A stretch of DNA of 64,000 bases from Streptomyces sp. LaPpAH-108 (GCF_000373625.1 NZ_KB891987.1:186001-250000), one strand, 5' to 3'. Shown: positions 25,148 to 41,013, counted from the first letter of the stretch. Numbers and translations: made by a program. Notes: a model not told the origin generated them from the letters alone.

Positions 25148-28100
25148 TTGGCCGCCTCGCGCACTGCCTCGACCGCGAATACGAACAACGGCGCCAGCAC
25201 CGCCCCGCTGCGCATCTCCTTTGCAAAGATCAAGGAGCCCCTCGAGGTTCCGAACCTTCTCGCGCTCCAGACCGAGAGCTTCGACTGGCTGCTCGGCAAC
25301 GACGCCTGGAAGGCTCGCGTCGAGAAGGCTCTCGAGAACGGTCAGGACGTCCCCACCAAGTCCGGTCTGGAGGAGATCTTCGAGGAGATCTCCCCGATCG
25401 AGGACTTCTCCGGGTCGATGTCGCTGACCTTCCGCGACCACCGCTTCGAGCCGCCGAAGAACTCCATCGACGAGTGCAAGGACCGCGACTTCACGTACGC
25501 CGCTCCGCTCTTCGTCACCGCCGAGTTCACCAACAACGAGACCGGCGAGATCAAGTCCCAGACCGTCTTCATGGGCGACTTCCCGCTCATGACGAACAAG
25601 GGCACCTTCGTCATCAACGGCACCGAGCGTGTCGTGGTGTCCCAGCTGGTCCGTTCCCCCGGTGTCTACTTCGACTCCTCCATCGACAAGACGTCCGACA
25701 AGGACATCTACTCGGCCAAGATCATCCCGTCCCGGGGTGCCTGGCTGGAGATGGAGATCGACAAGCGCGACATGGTCGGTGTCCGCATCGACCGCAAGCG
25801 CAAGCAGTCGGTCACCGTCCTGCTCAAGGCGCTCGGCTGGACCACCGAGCAGATCCTCGAGGAGTTCGGCGAGTACGAGTCGATGCGCGCCACCCTGGAG
25901 AAGGACCACACCCAGGGCCAGGACGACGCGCTGCTCGACATCTACCGCAAGCTGCGTCCGGGCGAGCCGCCCACGCGCGAGGCCGCGCAGACGCTGCTGG
26001 AGAACCTGTACTTCAACCCGAAGCGCTACGACCTGGCCAAGGTCGGCCGCTACAAGGTCAACAAGAAGCTGGGTGCGGACGCTCCGCTGGACGCGGGTGT
26101 CCTGACCGTCGAGGACGTCATCTCGACGATCAAGTACCTGGTGAAGCTGCACGCCGGTGAGACCGAGACCACGGGTGACAACGGCCAGACGGTCGTCGTC
26201 GAGACCGATGACATCGACCACTTCGGCAACCGTCGTCTGCGCAGCGTCGGCGAGCTGATCCAGAACCAGGTCCGTACGGGTCTCGCCCGTATGGAGCGTG
26301 TCGTGCGCGAGCGCATGACCACCCAGGACGTCGAGGCGATCACGCCGCAGACCCTGATCAACATCCGGCCGGTCGTCGCCTCCATCAAGGAGTTCTTCGG
26401 CACCAGCCAGCTGTCGCAGTTCATGGACCAGAACAACCCGCTGTCGGGTCTCACCCACAAGCGCCGTCTGTCGGCTCTTGGTCCGGGTGGTCTCTCCCGT
26501 GAGCGGGCCGGCTTCGAGGTCCGTGACGTGCACCCCTCGCACTACGGCCGCATGTGCCCGATCGAGACGCCCGAAGGCCCGAACATCGGTCTGATCGGCT
26601 CGCTCGCCTCCTACGGCCGGGTCAACGCGTTCGGTTTCGTCGAGACTCCGTACCGCAAGGTCGTCGACGGCCAGGTCACCGACGAGGTGGACTACCTGAC
26701 CGCGGACGAGGAGGACCGCTTCGTCATCGCGCAGGCCAACGCCACGCTCAACGACGACATGCGCTTCGAAGAGGCCCGCGTCCTGGTCCGCCGTCGTGGC
26801 GGCGAGGTCGACTACGTCCCCGGTGACGAGGTCGACTACATGGACGTCTCGCCGCGCCAGATGGTGTCGGTCGCGACCGCCATGATCCCGTTCCTCGAGC
26901 ACGACGACGCCAACCGTGCCCTCATGGGCGCGAACATGATGCGTCAGGCCGTGCCGCTCATCAAGAGCGAGGCCCCGCTCGTCGGCACCGGCATGGAGTA
27001 CCGCTCCGCCGTCGACGCCGGTGACGTGGTCAAGGCCGAGAAGGCGGGTGTGGTCCAGGAGGTCTCCGCGGACTACGTCACGACCGCCAACGACGACGGC
27101 ACGTACATCACGTACCGCCTGCACAAGTTCTCGCGCTCCAACCAGGGCACCTCGGTCAACCAGAAGGTCATCGTCAACGAGGGCGACCGGGTCATCGAGG
27201 GCCAGGTCCTGGCCGACGGTCCGGCCACCGAGAACGGCGAGATGGCGCTGGGCAAGAACCTGCTCGTGGCGTTCATGCCGTGGGAGGGTCACAACTACGA
27301 GGACGCGATCATCCTGTCGCAGCGCCTCGTGCAGGACGACGTCCTCTCCTCGATCCACATCGAGGAGCACGAGGTCGACGCCCGTGACACCAAGCTCGGC
27401 CCCGAGGAGATCACCCGGGACATCCCGAACGTCTCCGAGGAGGTCCTGGCGGACCTCGACGAGCGCGGCATCATCCGCATCGGCGCCGAGGTCACCGCGG
27501 GCGACATCCTCGTCGGCAAGGTCACGCCCAAGGGTGAGACCGAGCTGACCCCCGAGGAGCGTCTGCTCCGCGCGATCTTCGGTGAGAAGGCCCGCGAGGT
27601 CCGCGACACCTCCCTGAAGGTGCCGCACGGCGAGACCGGCAAGATCATCGGTGTCCGCGTCTTCGACCGCGAAGAGGGCGACGAGCTGCCGCCGGGCGTG
27701 AACCAGCTGGTCCGCGTCTACGTCGCGCAGAAGCGCAAGATCACCGACGGTGACAAGCTCGCCGGCCGTCACGGCAACAAGGGTGTCATCTCCAAGATCA
27801 ACCCGATCGAGGACATGCCGTTCCTGGAGGACGGCACCCCGGTCGACATCATCCTCAACCCGCTGGGTGTCCCGTCCCGAATGAACCCGGGTCAGGTCCT
27901 GGAGATCCACCTCGGCTGGCTCGCCAGCCGCGGCTGGGACGTCTCCGGCCTCGCGGAGGAGTGGGCCCAGCGTCTGCAGGCCATCGGCGCCGACCAGGTC
28001 GACCCCGGCACCAACGTCGCCACCCCGGTCTTCGACGGTGCCCGCGAGGACGAGCTGGCGGGTCTGCTGCAGCACACCATCCCGAACCGCGACGGCGAGC

Positions 28101-28633
28101 GCATGGTGCTCCCGACCGGCAAGGCGCGGCTGTTCGACGGCCGCAGCGGTGAGCCGTTCCCGGACCCGATCTCGGTCGGCTACATGTACATCCTCAAGCT
28201 GCACCACCTGGTCGACGACAAGCTGCACGCGCGCTCGACCGGTCCGTACTCGATGATCACCCAGCAGCCGCTGGGTGGTAAGGCTCAGTTCGGTGGTCAG
28301 CGCTTCGGTGAGATGGAGGTGTGGGCCCTCGAGGCCTACGGCGCCGCGTACGCCCTCCAGGAGCTGCTGACCATCAAGTCCGACGACGTCACCGGCCGCG
28401 TGAAGGTCTACGAGGCCATCGTCAAGGGCGAGAACATCCCCGAGCCCGGCATCCCCGAGTCCTTCAAGGTGCTCATCAAGGAGATGCAGTCCCTGTGCCT
28501 CAACGTGGAGGTGCTGTCCTCGGACGGCATGTCCATCGAGATGCGCGACACCGACGAGGACGTCTTCCGCGCTGCGGAGGAGCTCGGTATCGACCTGTCC
28601 CGGCGCGAGCCGAGCAGCGTCGAAGAGGTCTGA
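25148..28633 (+). CDS. rpoB: DNA-directed RNA polymerase subunit beta
   Basis: Catalytic core subunit of RNA polymerase. With the TTG start the product is 1161 residues and begins [20 protein letters not shown], as in other Streptomyces. The rifampicin pocket (bases about 26395-26500) reads [15 protein letters not shown], then [14 protein letters not shown], the wild-type sensitive form. The C-terminus has [33 protein letters not shown] and ends EPSSVEEV. rpoC follows after 110 bases containing a hairpin. Confidence 0.98.
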   Translation: MAASRTASTANTNNGASTAPLRISFAKIKEPLEVPNLLALQTESFDWLLGNDAWKARVEKALENGQDVPTKSGLEEIFEEISPIEDFSGSMSLTFRDHRFEPPKNSIDECKDRDFTYAAPLFVTAEFTNNETGEIKSQTVFMGDFPLMTNKGTFVINGTERVVVSQLVRSPGVYFDSSIDKTSDKDIYSAKIIPSRGAWLEMEIDKRDMVGVRIDRKRKQSVTVLLKALGWTTEQILEEFGEYESMRATLEKDHTQGQDDALLDIYRKLRPGEPPTREAAQTLLENLYFNPKRYDLAKVGRYKVNKKLGADAPLDAGVLTVEDVISTIKYLVKLHAGETETTGDNGQTVVVETDDIDHFGNRRLRSVGELIQNQVRTGLARMERVVRERMTTQDVEAITPQTLINIRPVVASIKEFFGTSQLSQFMDQNNPLSGLTHKRRLSALGPGGLSRERAGFEVRDVHPSHYGRMCPIETPEGPNIGLIGSLASYGRVNAFGFVETPYRKVVDGQVTDEVDYLTADEEDRFVIAQANATLNDDMRFEEARVLVRRRGGEVDYVPGDEVDYMDVSPRQMVSVATAMIPFLEHDDANRALMGANMMRQAVPLIKSEAPLVGTGMEYRSAVDAGDVVKAEKAGVVQEVSADYVTTANDDGTYITYRLHKFSRSNQGTSVNQKVIVNEGDRVIEGQVLADGPATENGEMALGKNLLVAFMPWEGHNYEDAIILSQRLVQDDVLSSIHIEEHEVDARDTKLGPEEITRDIPNVSEEVLADLDERGIIRIGAEVTAGDILVGKVTPKGETELTPEERLLRAIFGEKAREVRDTSLKVPHGETGKIIGVRVFDREEGDELPPGVNQLVRVYVAQKRKITDGDKLAGRHGNKGVISKINPIEDMPFLEDGTPVDIILNPLGVPSRMNPGQVLEIHLGWLASRGWDVSGLAEEWAQRLQAIGADQVDPGTNVATPVFDGAREDELAGLLQHTIPNRDGERMVLPTGKARLFDGRSGEPFPDPISVGYMYILKLHHLVDDKLHARSTGPYSMITQQPLGGKAQFGGQRFGEMEVWALEAYGAAYALQELLTIKSDDVTGRVKVYEAIVKGENIPEPGIPESFKVLIKEMQSLCLNVEVLSSDGMSIEMRDTDEDVFRAAEELGIDLSRREPSSVEEV

Positions 28634-28645
28634 CGGGAGTCCGGT

Positions 28646-28681
28646 ACGGGGGCTCGGTCCCGCAAGGAACCAAGCCCCCGT
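28646..28681 (+). repeat. rpoB-rpoC intergenic hairpin
   Basis: ACGGGGGCT (28646-28654) pairs with AGCCCCCGT ending at 28681, with further imperfect pairing inward. There is no U-run, so it is more likely an mRNA processing or stability element than a terminator. Confidence 0.5.
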
Positions 28682-28743
28682 CCGGCCCCAGGACCCCCGT
28701 TTCAGACCCCATGACTCACAACCCTGAGAGGGATTGACGCATA

Positions 28744-32643
<3,900 letters not shown>

Positions 32644-32652
32644 GCGAGCAGT

Positions 32653-32692
32653 CCGAAGGGCGGCATCCTCTGCGGGGGGTGCCGCCCTTCGG
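32653..32692 (+). terminator. Terminator after rpoC
   Basis: CCGAAGGGCGGCA (32653-32665) pairs perfectly with 32680-32692. It ends the rpoBC transcription unit. Confidence 0.8.
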
Positions 32693-32697
32693 CGTTG

Positions 32698-32725
32698 CCG
32701 TCCGGGCATTTCCGTCCGGGCATTT
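32698..32725 (+). repeat. Short tandem repeat
   Basis: The 14-base unit CCGTCCGGGCATTT occurs twice in tandem and a partial third copy (CCGCCCGGGA) follows. Non-coding, between the rpoC terminator and the DUF1707 gene. Confidence 0.7.
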
Positions 32726-32792
32726 CCGCCCGGGAAGGGGCGATCGGGCGCATCATGGAGAGACTCCGGCCGGGGGTTTCGGGAGGTGTTCC

Positions 32793-33329
32793 GTGTCGTA
32801 TCCACCGTGGTGGCAGGGGAACGGCCGTGTGCCGGGACCGGTCCCGGGCAGTGGTCCCTCGTTCCTGCTGGCCTCGCACGCCGACCGGGAGCGCACCGTG
32901 GACGTGCTGCGCGCCGGGTACGGCGAGGGGCGCCTGGACAAGGGGGAGTTCGACCGGCGGGTGGAGCGGGCCTACGCGGCCCGTACGGTGGGCGAACTGG
33001 CGCTGGTGGTGGCCGACCTGCCGCACGGCCCCGCAGCGCAGCAGACGGCCTTCGGGGCCGTCCCGCCGGCCTTTCTGCCGCCCCCGCGACCGCGGACCAA
33101 CAGCAAGGCGATCGGGGCCGCCGTCTGCGGGCTGCTGTGCCTGCTGACCGCCGGGCTCACCGGCATCCCGGCGATCGTGCTTGGGCACACCGCGCGCGGC
33201 GAGATCCGGCGCACCGGTGAGGACGGCGACGGACTCGCGCTGATCGGGCTCGTGACGGGCTGGCTGTCGGCGGCCGGCTGGGCCGTGTTCTGGCTGCTGC
33301 TGATCGTGGCCGCCGCCTCCGGCTCCTGA
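32793..33329 (+). CDS. DUF1707 and DUF4190 domain membrane protein
   Basis: A 178-residue protein. The N-terminal DUF1707 domain spans about residues 20-75 ([40 protein letters not shown] and ALVVADLP), followed by a Pro-rich linker. The C-terminal DUF4190 part has two membrane helices (about 105-130 and 150-175) around [21 protein letters not shown] at 32793 is preceded by GGGAGG with six-base spacing. DUF1707 proteins are common in actinobacteria and often accompany membrane or regulatory functions; the role here is unknown. Confidence 0.87.
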   Translation: MSYPPWWQGNGRVPGPVPGSGPSFLLASHADRERTVDVLRAGYGEGRLDKGEFDRRVERAYAARTVGELALVVADLPHGPAAQQTAFGAVPPAFLPPPRPRTNSKAIGAAVCGLLCLLTAGLTGIPAIVLGHTARGEIRRTGEDGDGLALIGLVTGWLSAAGWAVFWLLLIVAAASGS

Positions 33330-33434
33330 CCTGTGCGGGCGTCCACGCGTGTCCGGCATGTGAAATCCGCGCCCTTCGGCGGCCCGGGGTCTTGACATGC
33401 TCCGTCCGTCGCGTGCGGGTGCCCCGCATTTGTT
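33330..33434. other. Non-coding stretch upstream of the str operon promoter
   Basis: About 100 bases containing a TTGACA at 33392-33397 with no acceptable -10 at normal spacing. No gene, hairpin or operator was recognised before the promoter at 33435. Confidence 0.4.
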
Positions 33435-33463
33435 TTGACCGAAGTCCATGCGGTAGGTACGCT
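33435..33463 (+). promoter_or_regulatory. Candidate str operon (rpsL) promoter
   Basis: TTGACC (33435-33440), a 17-base spacer and TACGCT (33458-33463): near-consensus for the housekeeping sigma factor. It leaves a leader of about 185 bases that contains the repeated hairpin element. Confidence 0.75.
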
Positions 33464-33580
33464 CATACCTTGTGCCTGGGGTGTGCCCTGGCTCCCGTGC
33501 GTGCCTTCGACCGCGCGGCGAGCCGTCACCGGCCATCGCAATCCGCGCTCTTCCCCTTCGTGGTGGGAGACGGCCGGATT

Positions 33581-33605
33581 CGACACACCCGACCGCGTGG
33601 GTCGG
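33581..33605 (+). promoter_or_regulatory. Leader hairpin element upstream of rpsL (copy 1)
   Basis: A 25-base element, CGACACAC followed by CCGACC-GCGTG-GGTCGG (6-bp stem, 5-base loop). It matches the element upstream of rpsJ (39294-39318) at 24 of 25 positions. It lies 50 bases before the rpsL start, in the transcribed leader. A shared regulatory role for the two r-protein operons is inference. Confidence 0.6.
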
Positions 33606-33655
33606 CGAAGTTCCAGGTTAGCTTCACCATTCGGCACACAGAAACCGGAGAAGTA

Positions 33656-34027
33656 GTGCCTACGATCCAGCAGCTGGTCCGTAAGGGCCGGCAGGACAAG
33701 GTCGAGAAGAACAAGACGCCCGCACTCGAGGGTTCGCCCCAGCGTCGCGGCGTCTGCACGCGTGTGTTCACGACCACCCCGAAGAAGCCGAACTCGGCCC
33801 TGCGTAAGGTCGCGCGTGTGCGTCTGACCAGCGGCATCGAGGTCACGGCCTACATTCCGGGTGAGGGACACAACCTGCAGGAGCACTCCATCGTGCTCGT
33901 GCGCGGCGGCCGTGTGAAGGACCTGCCGGGTGTTCGCTACAAGATCATCCGCGGCTCGCTCGACACCCAGGGTGTCAAGAACCGCAAGCAGGCCCGCAGC
34001 CGCTACGGCGCCAAGAAGGAGAAGTAA
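33656..34027 (+). CDS. rpsL: 30S ribosomal protein S12
   Basis: Decoding-site protein. The 123 residues include [15 protein letters not shown] with lysine 43 and [12 protein letters not shown] with lysine 88, the positions where mutations give streptomycin resistance; both are wild type. GTG start at 33656 after GGAGAAGTA. First gene of the str operon. Confidence 0.97.
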   Translation: MPTIQQLVRKGRQDKVEKNKTPALEGSPQRRGVCTRVFTTTPKKPNSALRKVARVRLTSGIEVTAYIPGEGHNLQEHSIVLVRGGRVKDLPGVRYKIIRGSLDTQGVKNRKQARSRYGAKKEK

Positions 34028-34029
34028 GA

Positions 34030-34500
34030 ATGCCTCGTAAGGGCCCCGCCCCGAAGCGCCCGGTCATCATCGACCCGGTCTACGGTTCTCCTCTGGTGAC
34101 CTCCCTCATCAACAAGGTGCTGCTGAACGGCAAGCGCTCCACCGCCGAGCGCATCGTCTACGGCGCCATGGAGGGTCTGCGTGAGAAGACGGGCAACGAC
34201 CCGATCATCACGCTGAAGCGCGCGCTGGAGAACATCAAGCCGACCCTCGAGGTCAAGTCCCGCCGCGTCGGCGGTGCGACGTACCAGGTGCCGATCGAGG
34301 TCAAGCCCGGTCGCGCCAACACGCTCGCGCTGCGCTGGCTCGTCGGTTACTCGCGCGCCCGTCGCGAGAAGACGATGACCGAGCGTCTGCTCAACGAGCT
34401 TCTCGACGCTTCGAACGGCCTCGGTGCGGCCGTCAAGAAGCGCGAGGACACGCACAAGATGGCCGAGTCCAACAAGGCCTTCGCGCACTACCGCTGGTAG
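34030..34500 (+). CDS. rpsG: 30S ribosomal protein S7
   Basis: Primary 16S rRNA-binding protein of the small-subunit head. The 156-residue sequence is typical ([40 protein letters not shown], and ending NKAFAHYRW). Start is two bases after the rpsL stop, consistent with coupling. In enterobacteria S7 represses the str operon translationally; whether this holds here is unknown. Confidence 0.97.
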   Translation: MPRKGPAPKRPVIIDPVYGSPLVTSLINKVLLNGKRSTAERIVYGAMEGLREKTGNDPIITLKRALENIKPTLEVKSRRVGGATYQVPIEVKPGRANTLALRWLVGYSRARREKTMTERLLNELLDASNGLGAAVKKREDTHKMAESNKAFAHYRW

Positions 34501-34539
34501 TCGCTACCCACATCGAGACCGAGAGAAGACTGAAGCCTT

Positions 34540-36666
34540 ATGGCTACCACTTCACTTGACCTGGCCAAGGTCCGCAACATCGGGATCATGGCCCACATCG
34601 ACGCGGGCAAGACGACCACCACCGAGCGGATCCTGTTCTACACCGGTGTGTCGTACAAGATCGGTGAGGTCCACGACGGCGCCGCCACGATGGACTGGAT
34701 GGAGCAGGAGCAGGAGCGTGGCATCACGATCACGTCTGCTGCCACCACCTGCCACTGGCCCCTCGAGGGCAGTGACTACACCATCAACATCATCGACACC
34801 CCGGGTCACGTCGACTTCACCGTCGAGGTGGAGCGTTCGCTCCGCGTGCTCGACGGCGCCGTGACGGTGTTCGACGGTGTCGCCGGTGTGGAGCCGCAGT
34901 CCGAGACGGTGTGGCGTCAGGCCGACCGTTACGGCGTGCCGCGCATCTGCTTCGTCAACAAGCTGGACCGTACCGGCGCCGAGTTCCACCGCTGCGTGGA
35001 CATGATCTCGGACCGCCTGGGCGCCCAGCCGCTCGTCATGCAGCTCCCGATCGGTGCCGAGGCCGACTTCAAGGGCGTCGTGGACCTGGTCCGCATGAAG
35101 GCGCTCGTGTGGTCCGCCGAGGCGGCCAAGGGCGAGATGTACGACGTCGTCGACATCCCGGACACCCACACCGAGGCTGCCGAGGAGTGGCGCGGCAAGC
35201 TCGTCGAGGCCGTCGCGGAGAACGACGAAGAGATCATGGAGCTGTACCTGGAGGGCCAGGAGCCCACCGAGGAGCAGCTGTACGCCGCGATCCGTCGTAT
35301 CACCATCGCGTCCGGCAAGTCCGACGGCACCACCGTCACCCCGGTGTTCTGCGGTACCGCGTTCAAGAACAAGGGCGTCCAGCCCCTGCTCGACGCGGTC
35401 GTGCGCTACCTGCCGACCCCGCTCGACGTCGAGGCCATCGAGGGCCACGACGTCAAGGACCCCGAGGTCGTCGTCAAGCGCAAGCCGTCCGAGGACGAGC
35501 CGCTGTCCGCGCTCGCGTTCAAGATCATGAGCGACCCGCACCTGGGCAAGCTCACCTTCGTCCGGGTCTACTCGGGCCGCCTGGAGTCCGGCACCTCGGT
35601 GCTGAACTCCGTCAAGGGCAAGAAGGAGCGCATCGGCAAGATCTACCGCATGCACGCGAACAAGCGTGAGGAGATCGACTCGGTGGGCGCCGGTGACATC
35701 GTCGCCGTCATGGGCCTGAAGCAGACCACCACCGGTGAGACGCTGTCCGACGACAAGAACCCGGTCATCCTGGAGTCCATGGACTTCCCGGCGCCGGTGA
35801 TCCAGGTCGCCATCGAGCCCAAGTCCAAGGGTGACCAGGAGAAGCTGGGTGTCGCCATCCAGCGTCTCGCGGAGGAGGACCCCTCCTTCCAGGTTCACTC
35901 GGACGAGGAGACCGGCCAGACCATCATCGGTGGTATGGGCGAGCTGCACCTCGAGGTGCTGGTCGACCGTATGCGCCGTGAGTTCAAGGTCGAGGCCAAC
36001 GTCGGCAAGCCGCAGGTCGCGTACCGCGAGACGATCCGCAAGGCCGTCGAGCGTCACGACTACACCCACAAGAAGCAGACCGGTGGTACCGGTCAGTTCG
36101 CGAAGGTGCAGATCGCGATCGAGCCCATCGAGGGCGGCGACGCGTCGTACGAGTTCGTGAACAAGGTCACCGGTGGCCGTATCCCGAAGGAGTACATCCC
36201 TTCGGTGGACGCCGGTGCGCAGGAGGCCATGCAGTTCGGCATCCTGGCCGGTTACGAGATGACGGGCGTCCGCGTCATTCTTCTCGACGGTGGCTACCAC
36301 GAGGTCGACTCCTCCGAGCTCGCCTTCAAGATCGCCGGTTCGCAGGCCTTCAAGGAGGCCGCGCGCAAGGCTTCCCCCGTGCTCCTCGAGCCGATGATGG
36401 CCGTCGAGGTCACCACGCCCGAGGACTACATGGGCGAGGTCATCGGCGACATCAACTCCCGCCGTGGCCAGATCCAGGCCATGGAGGAGCGGGCCGGTGC
36501 CCGCGTCGTGAAGGGCCTCGTGCCCCTCTCGGAGATGTTCGGCTACGTCGGAGACCTCCGCAGCAAGACCTCGGGTCGCGCAAGCTACTCGATGCAGTTC
36601 GACTCCTACGCCGAGGTTCCGCGGAACGTCGCCGAGGAGATCATCGCGAAGGCCAAGGGCGAGTAA
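34540..36666 (+). CDS. fusA: Elongation factor G
   Basis: Translocase GTPase. The 708 residues carry [15 protein letters not shown] (P-loop, from about 18), [15 protein letters not shown] and [10 protein letters not shown], followed by EF-G domains II-V with [20 protein letters not shown] near the C-terminal third. GAGAGAAG precedes ATG. Fusidic acid target; no resistance mutation was evident by eye. Confidence 0.97.
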   Translation: MATTSLDLAKVRNIGIMAHIDAGKTTTTERILFYTGVSYKIGEVHDGAATMDWMEQEQERGITITSAATTCHWPLEGSDYTINIIDTPGHVDFTVEVERSLRVLDGAVTVFDGVAGVEPQSETVWRQADRYGVPRICFVNKLDRTGAEFHRCVDMISDRLGAQPLVMQLPIGAEADFKGVVDLVRMKALVWSAEAAKGEMYDVVDIPDTHTEAAEEWRGKLVEAVAENDEEIMELYLEGQEPTEEQLYAAIRRITIASGKSDGTTVTPVFCGTAFKNKGVQPLLDAVVRYLPTPLDVEAIEGHDVKDPEVVVKRKPSEDEPLSALAFKIMSDPHLGKLTFVRVYSGRLESGTSVLNSVKGKKERIGKIYRMHANKREEIDSVGAGDIVAVMGLKQTTTGETLSDDKNPVILESMDFPAPVIQVAIEPKSKGDQEKLGVAIQRLAEEDPSFQVHSDEETGQTIIGGMGELHLEVLVDRMRREFKVEANVGKPQVAYRETIRKAVERHDYTHKKQTGGTGQFAKVQIAIEPIEGGDASYEFVNKVTGGRIPKEYIPSVDAGAQEAMQFGILAGYEMTGVRVILLDGGYHEVDSSELAFKIAGSQAFKEAARKASPVLLEPMMAVEVTTPEDYMGEVIGDINSRRGQIQAMEERAGARVVKGLVPLSEMFGYVGDLRSKTSGRASYSMQFDSYAEVPRNVAEEIIAKAKGE

Positions 36667-36691
36667 CGCACCCCGTTTACACGCTTTAGGC

Positions 36692-36697
36692 TTGACA
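36692..36697 (+). promoter_or_regulatory. Possible tuf promoter (-35 only)
   Basis: TTGACA lies between fusA and tuf, but no good -10 is present at 16-18 bases. From memory, tuf1 of Streptomyces also has its own promoter, so a start here is plausible but unproven. Confidence 0.3.
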
Positions 36698-36714
36698 CCG
36701 ACCGCCGGGGTCGG
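36698..36714 (+). promoter_or_regulatory. Leader hairpin upstream of tuf (related copy)
   Basis: CCGACC-GCCGG-GGTCGG: the same 6-bp stem and 5-base loop size as the elements upstream of rpsL and rpsJ, and preceded by GACA. It is 94 bases before the tuf start. Flanking similarity is weaker than between the other two copies. Confidence 0.4.
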
Positions 36715-36808
36715 ACCACTCGGAAACACCCCGGCGGGCGGCATCCCAGCAAAGATCACCTGGCGCCGATGAGTAAGGCGTACCAGAACCACTCCACAGG
36801 AGGACCCA

Positions 36809-38002
<1,194 letters not shown>

Positions 38003-38036
38003 GTTCCCTTGCTTCGAGGTCACTGACTGACCTTCG

Positions 38037-38070
38037 AGAGGCCCGTACGACTCCGGTCGTACGGGCCTCT
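38037..38070 (+). terminator. Terminator after tuf
   Basis: A 14-bp perfect stem, AGAGGCCCGTACGA (38037-38050) with 38057-38070, around CTCCGG, followed by TCGCGTT. It ends the str operon. Confidence 0.85.
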
Positions 38071-38078
38071 TCGCGTTG

Positions 38079-38982
38079 TCCGGGGTTTTGGGCGGCGCGG
38101 GCGGTACTGGTGTCGGCGGAGGCGGGCTGCCGGCCTCCTCGCCCGCTCAGCAGCGTTCGGTGGCGCGGGCGTTGCAGGACGCTCTGGAGCCGGACACCCG
38201 GGCGGCCGGGGCGTACGCGGGCGACGAGACCTCCGCCGCCGTGAAGGCGTTCGGCGCCCGGGACGGCGACGGCTGGCTGACCTCGGCGGCCCTGCGCAGG
38301 GCGCACACCGCCTGGGGCGGGCAGATGCGGAACCTGCTGGACCGGCTGGGCGCGGAGGCGGCGGCGATCGCCTCCCTGCTGCGGGATGCGCACGCGCAGT
38401 TCACGGAGTTGCGGGGGCGGTTGGGCGCTGTGCGTCGGGAGGCGCTGGCGGCGGGGCTGCGGGTCTCCGAGCGTGGGGTGTCGGCGGACGGTGCCGACGA
38501 CTCGGCCGTACGGTCCTGGCAGGAGCGCATCGACCATGCCGTACGGGCGGTGTCGGATGCGGACGAGGGGGTGCGGCTCGGGCTGACCTCGGCGGTGGAC
38601 GGTGGCGGTGCGGGCCGGGGCTTCAACGGGTCCGCTCTGGGAGACGTCGAGCGGTACGAGGCGCTGGCGGCGGAGAGGCCGCTGGAGCGGCTGAGCCGGG
38701 GCGGACGGCGAACTCGCCGAACTGCGGCGGGCGTTGCGCGACAACAAGGGGGAGTACGCGGGCGCCCGCTCCGGCTGGTTCGCGATCGACCCCGTGGACG
38801 GCGCGCTGCCCCTGATGAGCCGCGACCCCTCCGCTACCTGGTGAAAGAACGGGACGGGTCGGTCACCCTCCGGGATGTGGAACCCCAGTTGATGCAGCTC
38901 GGCGGAGTTCATTCGGTAGCCGGGTGTGAGGGAGAGTTCGTGCCGGTCGTCCGTTCAGCGCGTCCTCCCCGCGTGCTGGTGT
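38079..38982 (+). pseudogene. Frameshifted remnant of a WXG100-like / T7SS-associated type gene
   Basis: A coding-like frame begins immediately after the tuf terminator with no start codon or ribosome binding site beyond a TTG. It contains an all-helical region with an AWGGQM (WXG-like) turn (about 38305-38335) and GAGRGFNGSALGDVERYEAL. After GGGG at 38698-38701 the plausible reading continues one frame over (DGELAELRRALRDNKGEYAG, then WFAIDPVDGALPLM). Near 38830 it returns to the first frame (YLVKERDGSVTLRDVEPQL). Two frame changes and missing ends mark a decayed gene, possibly of a secreted-toxin or T7SS family; the family is uncertain. The region merges into the rpsJ promoter. Confidence 0.6.
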
Positions 38983-39010
38983 TTGACCTGTGTCACTCTC
39001 GGGGTAATCT
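38983..39010 (+). promoter_or_regulatory. Candidate rpsJ (S10 operon) promoter
   Basis: TTGACC (38983-38988), a 16-base spacer and TAATCT (39005-39010). A good housekeeping promoter; the S10 operon therefore does not depend on read-through from tuf. Leader about 365 bases. Confidence 0.6.
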
Positions 39011-39380
39011 CTTCCGCTCGATTGGCCAGCGGCAGGGACCGTGTGGCAAACTGTCCTAGTTGCTCGGTCGAGTGTTGATGCTGCGCGCCTCCCGCCGGGA
39101 GGACCGGAAGCGAGTCCCACAGTACTCGTCAACCCCTCGTGGGTTGGACGTACGGGAATCTTCCGGGAAGCGTGGGTGCGGCACCGGCCAGGCACTCGGT
39201 GGGCCTTCCGCCCCCGGTCTGCGGTTCCGGACGGGCCGTGTGCATTCCCCCGATGGGATGTTCCGTATAGGGATATTTCTGTCAGCGGGAGCGCGACACG
39301 CCCGACCGCGTGGGTCGGAGAGAAGGCAATCGGAAACCACCGGGTTCCAGAGCGTTGAGAGACAGGACTACTGAGTAGCC
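39011..39380. other. rpsJ leader region
   Basis: About 370 bases of transcribed but apparently untranslated DNA between the rpsJ promoter and start codon. Apart from the repeated hairpin element at 39294-39318 no gene was found. Confidence 0.5.
39294..39318 (+). promoter_or_regulatory. Leader hairpin element upstream of rpsJ (copy 2)
   Basis: CGACACGC followed by CCGACC-GCGTG-GGTCGG: 24 of 25 positions identical to the element before rpsL. It lies 62 bases upstream of rpsJ. Conservation of loop and 5' single-stranded part, not only the stem, argues for a bound RNA structure rather than a chance hairpin. Confidence 0.6.
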
Positions 39381-39689
39381 ATGGCGGGACAGAAGATCCG
39401 CATCCGGCTCAAGGCCTACGACCACGAGGTCATCGACTCTTCGGCGAAGAAGATCGTCGAGACGGTGACCCGCACTGGTGCGTCGGTCGCGGGCCCGGTG
39501 CCGCTGCCCACTGAGAAGAACGTGTACTGCGTCATCAAGTCGCCGCACAAGTACAAGGACTCGCGCGAGCACTTCGAGATGCGCACGCACAAGCGCCTGA
39601 TCGACATCCTCGACCCGACGCCCAAGACCGTTGACTCCCTGATGCGACTCGACCTCCCGGCCGGTGTCGACATCGAGATCAAGCTCTGA
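39381..39689 (+). CDS. rpsJ: 30S ribosomal protein S10
   Basis: Small-subunit head protein, also NusE in antitermination. The 102 residues are canonical: [40 protein letters not shown] and [23 protein letters not shown] start. First gene of the S10 operon. Confidence 0.98.
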   Translation: MAGQKIRIRLKAYDHEVIDSSAKKIVETVTRTGASVAGPVPLPTEKNVYCVIKSPHKYKDSREHFEMRTHKRLIDILDPTPKTVDSLMRLDLPAGVDIEIKL

Positions 39690-39706
39690 GGGTCGGTGAT
39701 CTGAGA

Positions 39707-40351
39707 ATGGCTAAGCAGATCAAGGGCATCCTGGGCGAGAAGCTCGGCATGACGCAGGTGTGGGACGAGAACAACCGTGTTGTTCCGGTCACCGTCGTCA
39801 AGGCCGGTCCGAACGTCGTGACCCAGGTCCGCACCAACGACGTCGACGGCTACGAGTCGGTCCAGATCGCCTTCGGCGAGATCGACCCGCGCAAGGTGAA
39901 CAAGCCCCTCAAGGGCCACTTCGCCAAGGCCGACGTAACTCCGCGCCGCCACCTGGTGGAGCTCCGTACCTCCGACGCCAGCGAGTACACGCTGGGTCAG
40001 GAGATCACTGCCGAGGTTTTCGAGTCGGGCGTCAAGGTCGACGTCACCGCGAAGAGCAAGGGCAAGGGCTTCGCCGGTGTCATGAAGCGCCACAACTTCA
40101 AGGGTGGCAAGGCGTCCCACGGTGCCCACCGTGTGCACCGCATGCCCGGTTCCATCGGTGGCTGTGCCACCCCCGGCCGTGTCTTCAAGGGCATGCGCAT
40201 GGCGGGTCGCATGGGCAACGAGCGGGTCACCACCCAGAACCTGACCGTTCACGCCGTTGACGCGGAGAAGGGCCTGCTCCTCATCAAGGGCGCGGTTCCT
40301 GGTCCGAACGGCGGCCTCGTCCTGGTCCGCACCGCGGCCAAGGGGGCCTGA
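39707..40351 (+). CDS. rplC: 50S ribosomal protein L3
   Basis: Early-assembly 23S rRNA-binding protein whose loop reaches the peptidyl transferase centre. The 214-residue sequence has [34 protein letters not shown] and [20 protein letters not shown]. 17 bases after rpsJ. Confidence 0.98.
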   Translation: MAKQIKGILGEKLGMTQVWDENNRVVPVTVVKAGPNVVTQVRTNDVDGYESVQIAFGEIDPRKVNKPLKGHFAKADVTPRRHLVELRTSDASEYTLGQEITAEVFESGVKVDVTAKSKGKGFAGVMKRHNFKGGKASHGAHRVHRMPGSIGGCATPGRVFKGMRMAGRMGNERVTTQNLTVHAVDAEKGLLLIKGAVPGPNGGLVLVRTAAKGA

Positions 40352-40356
40352 GGACT

Positions 40357-41013
40357 ATGAGCACCATTGACATCCTGTCGCCCTCCGGCGACAACGCCGG
40401 GACCGTCGAGCTCCCGGCCGAGATCTTCGACGTCGAGAAGATCAGCATCCCGCTGCTTCACCAGGTCGTCGTCGCGCAGCTGGCCGCGGCCCGTCAGGGC
40501 ACGCACAAGGTCAAGAGCCGTGGCGAGGTCCGTGGTGGCGGTAGGAAGCCTTACCGTCAGAAGGGCACCGGCCGCGCGCGCCAGGGTTCGACCCGTGCGC
40601 CGCAGTTCGCCGGCGGTGGCGTCGTCCACGGCCCCACGCCGCGTGACTACTCGCAGCGGACCCCGAAGAAGATGAAGGCCGCGGCCCTGCGCCACGCCCT
40701 CACCGACCGGGCCCGCAACGCTCGCATCCACGTCGTCACCGGCGTGGTCGAGGGTGCGACTCCCTCCACCAAGGCCGCGAAGAGCTTCCTCGGCAAGATC
40801 AGCGAGCGCAAGAACGTGCTCCTGGTCATCGAGCGCTCCGACGAGGCCGCGCTGCTTTCCGCGCGCAACCTGCCCCAGGTCCACATCCTGGAGCCGGGCC
40901 AGCTGAACACGTACGACGTTCTCGTCTCGGACGACGTGGTCTTCACCCAGGCCGCGTTCGAGTCCTTCGTGTCTGGCCCCAAGGCCGCTGACACCGAAGG
41001 GAGCGAAGCCTGA
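40357..41013 (+). CDS. rplD: 50S ribosomal protein L4
   Basis: Exit-tunnel protein. The 218 residues carry the tunnel loop [20 protein letters not shown], where macrolide-resistance changes occur in other species, and a globular domain ending [12 protein letters not shown]. Stop overlaps the rplW start (TGATG). Confidence 0.97.
   Translation: MSTIDILSPSGDNAGTVELPAEIFDVEKISIPLLHQVVVAQLAAARQGTHKVKSRGEVRGGGRKPYRQKGTGRARQGSTRAPQFAGGGVVHGPTPRDYSQRTPKKMKAAALRHALTDRARNARIHVVTGVVEGATPSTKAAKSFLGKISERKNVLLVIERSDEAALLSARNLPQVHILEPGQLNTYDVLVSDDVVFTQAAFESFVSGPKAADTEGSEA

Noticed and set aside
25037..28228. Long minus-strand open frame opposite rpoB
   Set aside because: Shadow of rpoB; no family resemblance and rich in Asp, Val, Leu and Gly repeats typical of antisense reading.
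33392..33397. TTGACA upstream of rpsL as a second promoter
   Set aside because: No acceptable -10 at 16-18 bases; the element at 33435 is far better.
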